Shown piece after piece: positions 13,509 to 14,682 of a DNA stretch of 14,682 nt (its first letter is position 1; the number at the start of each line of letters is the position of its first letter). Under the pieces are notes generated by a model. That model had not been told where the DNA came from, ran no database searches, and worked only from the letters and a program-made list of their open reading frames with translations. The translations under genes and the position numbers were made by a program. This DNA comes from Chloroflexota bacterium (GTDB lineage Bacteria > Chloroflexota > Anaerolineae > Anaerolineales > UBA4823), in assembly GCA_021849525.1 (NCBI GenBank), contig JAJZSS010000006.1, forward strand, positions 1 through 14,682, in the 5' to 3' direction.

Positions 13509-13910
13509 ATGAAGATCGTCAACATTGAAGGAATTGGACCTGCCTTTGCCGAAAAGCTGCAAGGAGTCGGAGTAAAGACTGTTGAAGCCTTACTCGTCAA
13601 AGGCACTACCGCTAAAGGACGTGAAACACTGGCGGAAATGACCGGCATCAGCGAAAAACTGATCCTGGAATGGGTAAACCTGGCCGACCTGATGCGTATC
13701 AAAGGTGTTGGCGAAGAATATAGCGATCTGCTCGAAGAAGCAGGCGTGGATACGGTGAAAGAGCTCAAACACCGCAATCCGGAAAACTTATATAAGGCTA
13801 TGATTGAAGTCAACCAGGCCAAAAAACTGGTACGGCGTGTGCCGACTCTCAAAGAAGTCGAAAAATGGGTAGCTGAGGCCGGTAAACTACCGCCCGTAGT
13901 CACCTACTAG
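13509..13910 (+). CDS. Small helix-hairpin-helix protein of the DUF4332 type
   Basis: This 133-residue soluble protein contains two helix-hairpin-helix units. The first is NIEGIGPAFAEKLQGVGVKT (5-24) and the second RIKGVGEEYSDLLEEAGVDT (63-82), each with the GxG turn and a following helix (VEALLVKG and VKELKHRN). This is the pattern of the DUF4332 family, whose members resemble the DNA-binding domains of DNA polymerase and ligase helix-hairpin-helix modules. Between them is TTAKGRETLAEMTGISEKLILEWVNLADL, consistent with further helices. It has no signal peptide, membrane span or catalytic motif. DNA binding is suggested by the fold only, and the overall charge is close to neutral, so protein binding is equally open. 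It follows the LapA-domain gene and ends in a strong terminator. Confidence 0.75.
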   Translation: MKIVNIEGIGPAFAEKLQGVGVKTVEALLVKGTTAKGRETLAEMTGISEKLILEWVNLADLMRIKGVGEEYSDLLEEAGVDTVKELKHRNPENLYKAMIEVNQAKKLVRRVPTLKEVEKWVAEAGKLPPVVTY

Positions 13911-13939
13911 CTTGATTTTCCAATAATCGAAATTCAGGT

Positions 13940-13970
13940 ACCGCCCTTTCCGAACGGGAAGGGCGGTTTT
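13940..13970 (+). terminator. Strong intrinsic terminator after the DUF4332-type gene
   Basis: ACCGCCCTT-type arms (from 13940) pair with AAGGGCGGT (to 13967) and extend inward, with one G-T pair, to a GAAC tetraloop at 13952-13955. The stem is about 12 bp and is followed by a TTTT run (13967-13970). It lies 30 nt past the stop and isolates this unit from the transporter gene downstream. Confidence 0.88.
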
Positions 13971-13985
13971 GATTGCCGGACTGTC

Positions 13986-14023
13986 TTGACACGATCTTGA
14001 CAGCTTTTCCCAATACTTTGACT
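13986..14023. promoter_or_regulatory. Three helically phased TTGAC repeats upstream of kimA
   Basis: TTGACA (13986-13991), TTGACA (13997-14002) and TTGACT (14018-14023) lie on one face of the helix: starts are 11 and 21 bp apart. The first two form a direct repeat with a 5-nt gap, the layout used by PhoB/PhoP and other OmpR-type response regulators (B. subtilis PhoP boxes are TTWACA-N5-TTWACA). One of them could also be a -35, but no -10 sits at 16-18 nt from any; TATAAA at 14045-14050 is the nearest. Confidence 0.45.
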
Positions 14024-14098
14024 TTCCATTGCCCATTTTGAGGATATAAACGGTACGGCAAACAACCACAACCTAACCAATCCTGATGGAAATTAACA

Positions 14099-14682
14099 AT
14101 GGAAATAAATTCACAAACCAATAACATTTTTACCGAAGAAGCAAGCTCGTCCCTCAAGCCTTCCTGGCGTACCTGGTTAATTGGGCGCCCCCTGCAAACA
14201 GCTGACGCGCCCCACCAGACGATTGGCAAGCTGGTCGGCCTGGCGGTGTTTGCCTCGGATGCGCTCTCTTCTACCGCCTATGCCACTCAAGAAATTCTGA
14301 TGATTTTGGTCCTGGCAGGATCTGGCGCGTTAGGATACGCTTTCCCCATCGCATTTGCGATCACTTCCCTGATGGCAATTGTCACAATCTCTTATGAGCA
14401 AACAATACATGCCTATCCAGGCGGAGGTGGGGCATATATTGTTGCAAGGGACAATCTGGGTGAGCTACCTGCGCAAACCGCGGGAGCTGCCTTACTCACG
14501 GATTACATTCTTACTGTGGCGGTTTCCATATCCTCTGGCGTAGCCCAAATTGTCTCAGCCTACCCATTGATATATCCTTATCGAGTTCATCTGGCGGTCG
14601 TCCTGGTGATGTTGATCATGCTTGCGAACCTGCGCGGAGTGAAAGAATCGGGCACATTGTTTGCAATACCTACCTACTTCTT
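14099..14682 (+). CDS. kimA: KimA-type (YdaO) potassium transporter, N-terminal part (cut by window edge)
   Basis: Translation from ATG 14099 stays open to the window edge and gives 194 residues of a polytopic APC-superfamily permease. Several blocks match KimA of Bacillus subtilis (formerly YdaO), a high-affinity proton-coupled potassium importer: LIGRPLQT (27-34), FASDALSSTAYATQEIL (51-67), YEQTIHAYPGGGGAY (99-113), ARDNLGELPAQTAG (116-129), LLTDYILTVAVSIS (132-145) and MLANLRGVKESG (174-185). Membrane spans are visible at about 43-60, 63-97, 123-148 and 163-178. In Firmicutes both kimA transcription and KimA activity are lowered by c-di-AMP, and the synthase CdaA is also in this window. 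The C-terminal soluble domain is not included. The ribosome binding site is weak (GATGGAA). A related APC amino-acid permease is the main alternative, but the SDALSS and GGGAY blocks favour KimA. Confidence 0.8.
   Translation, partial: MEINSQTNNIFTEEASSSLKPSWRTWLIGRPLQTADAPHQTIGKLVGLAVFASDALSSTAYATQEILMILVLAGSGALGYAFPIAFAITSLMAIVTISYEQTIHAYPGGGGAYIVARDNLGELPAQTAGAALLTDYILTVAVSISSGVAQIVSAYPLIYPYRVHLAVVLVMLIMLANLRGVKESGTLFAIPTYF

Noticed and set aside
13971..14098. A c-di-AMP (ydaO-type) riboswitch upstream of kimA
   Set aside because: I looked for the conserved riboswitch core and its long multi-helix layout. Only about 128 nt lie between the preceding terminator and kimA, with no matching conserved blocks and no second terminator hairpin near the start codon.

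Overview
The window looks like chromosomal DNA from a bacterium of the Chloroflexota, most likely class Anaerolineae. This is an inference from gene content and style, not from a marker gene. The pointers are moderate GC, several TTG/GTG starts, a CdaA-CdaR pair without the usual glmM, a lipoprotein with a Pro/Thr-rich linker and LysM repeats, a small DUF4332-type helix-hairpin-helix protein, and a CoaE with an extra C-terminal domain. No rRNA, tRNA, CRISPR array, insertion sequence or phage gene was seen. Almost everything reads as ordinary, intact, vertically inherited sequence.

Layout. (1) 1-4766: the 3' end of a peptide-type ABC transporter operon, all on the + strand. It holds the last 73 codons of the solute-binding protein, a strong intergenic hairpin, dppB, a dppC with an unusual membrane insertion, dppD and dppF, and ends in a terminator. 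(2) 4852-9630: a clear sigma70-type promoter (TTGACA-17-TAAAAT) drives a tight run of coaE (fused to a GNAT-like domain), cdaA (diadenylate cyclase), cdaR (YbbR repeats) and der (ribosome-assembly GTPase). (3) 9653-11365: a second clear promoter (TTGTCC-17-TATAAT) lies just upstream of lepB, deoC and a small zinc-ribbon protein. (4) 11395-12876: a minus-strand pair, a LysM lipoprotein with its own promoter and terminator, then a NUDIX ADP-ribose pyrophosphatase. (5) 12877-13970: an AT-rich divergent intergenic region with a palindromic element, then a LapA-domain membrane protein and the DUF4332-type protein, ending in a strong terminator. (6) 13971-14682: a regulatory region with three helically phased TTGAC repeats, then the first 194 codons of a KimA-type (YdaO) potassium transporter, cut by the window edge.

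How the genes fit together. The ABC operon imports di/oligopeptides. The coaE-cdaA-cdaR-der unit joins CoA synthesis, c-di-AMP signalling and ribosome maturation. The c-di-AMP theme returns at the right edge: KimA-type potassium importers are known c-di-AMP targets in Firmicutes, so the signal's synthase and a likely effector sit about 6-8 kb apart. The most unusual features are the roughly 100-residue insertion in DppC, which looks like a duplicated membrane hairpin, the C-terminal GNAT-like domain on CoaE, and the phased repeats upstream of kimA. I found no wholly novel multi-gene defence or mobile system.
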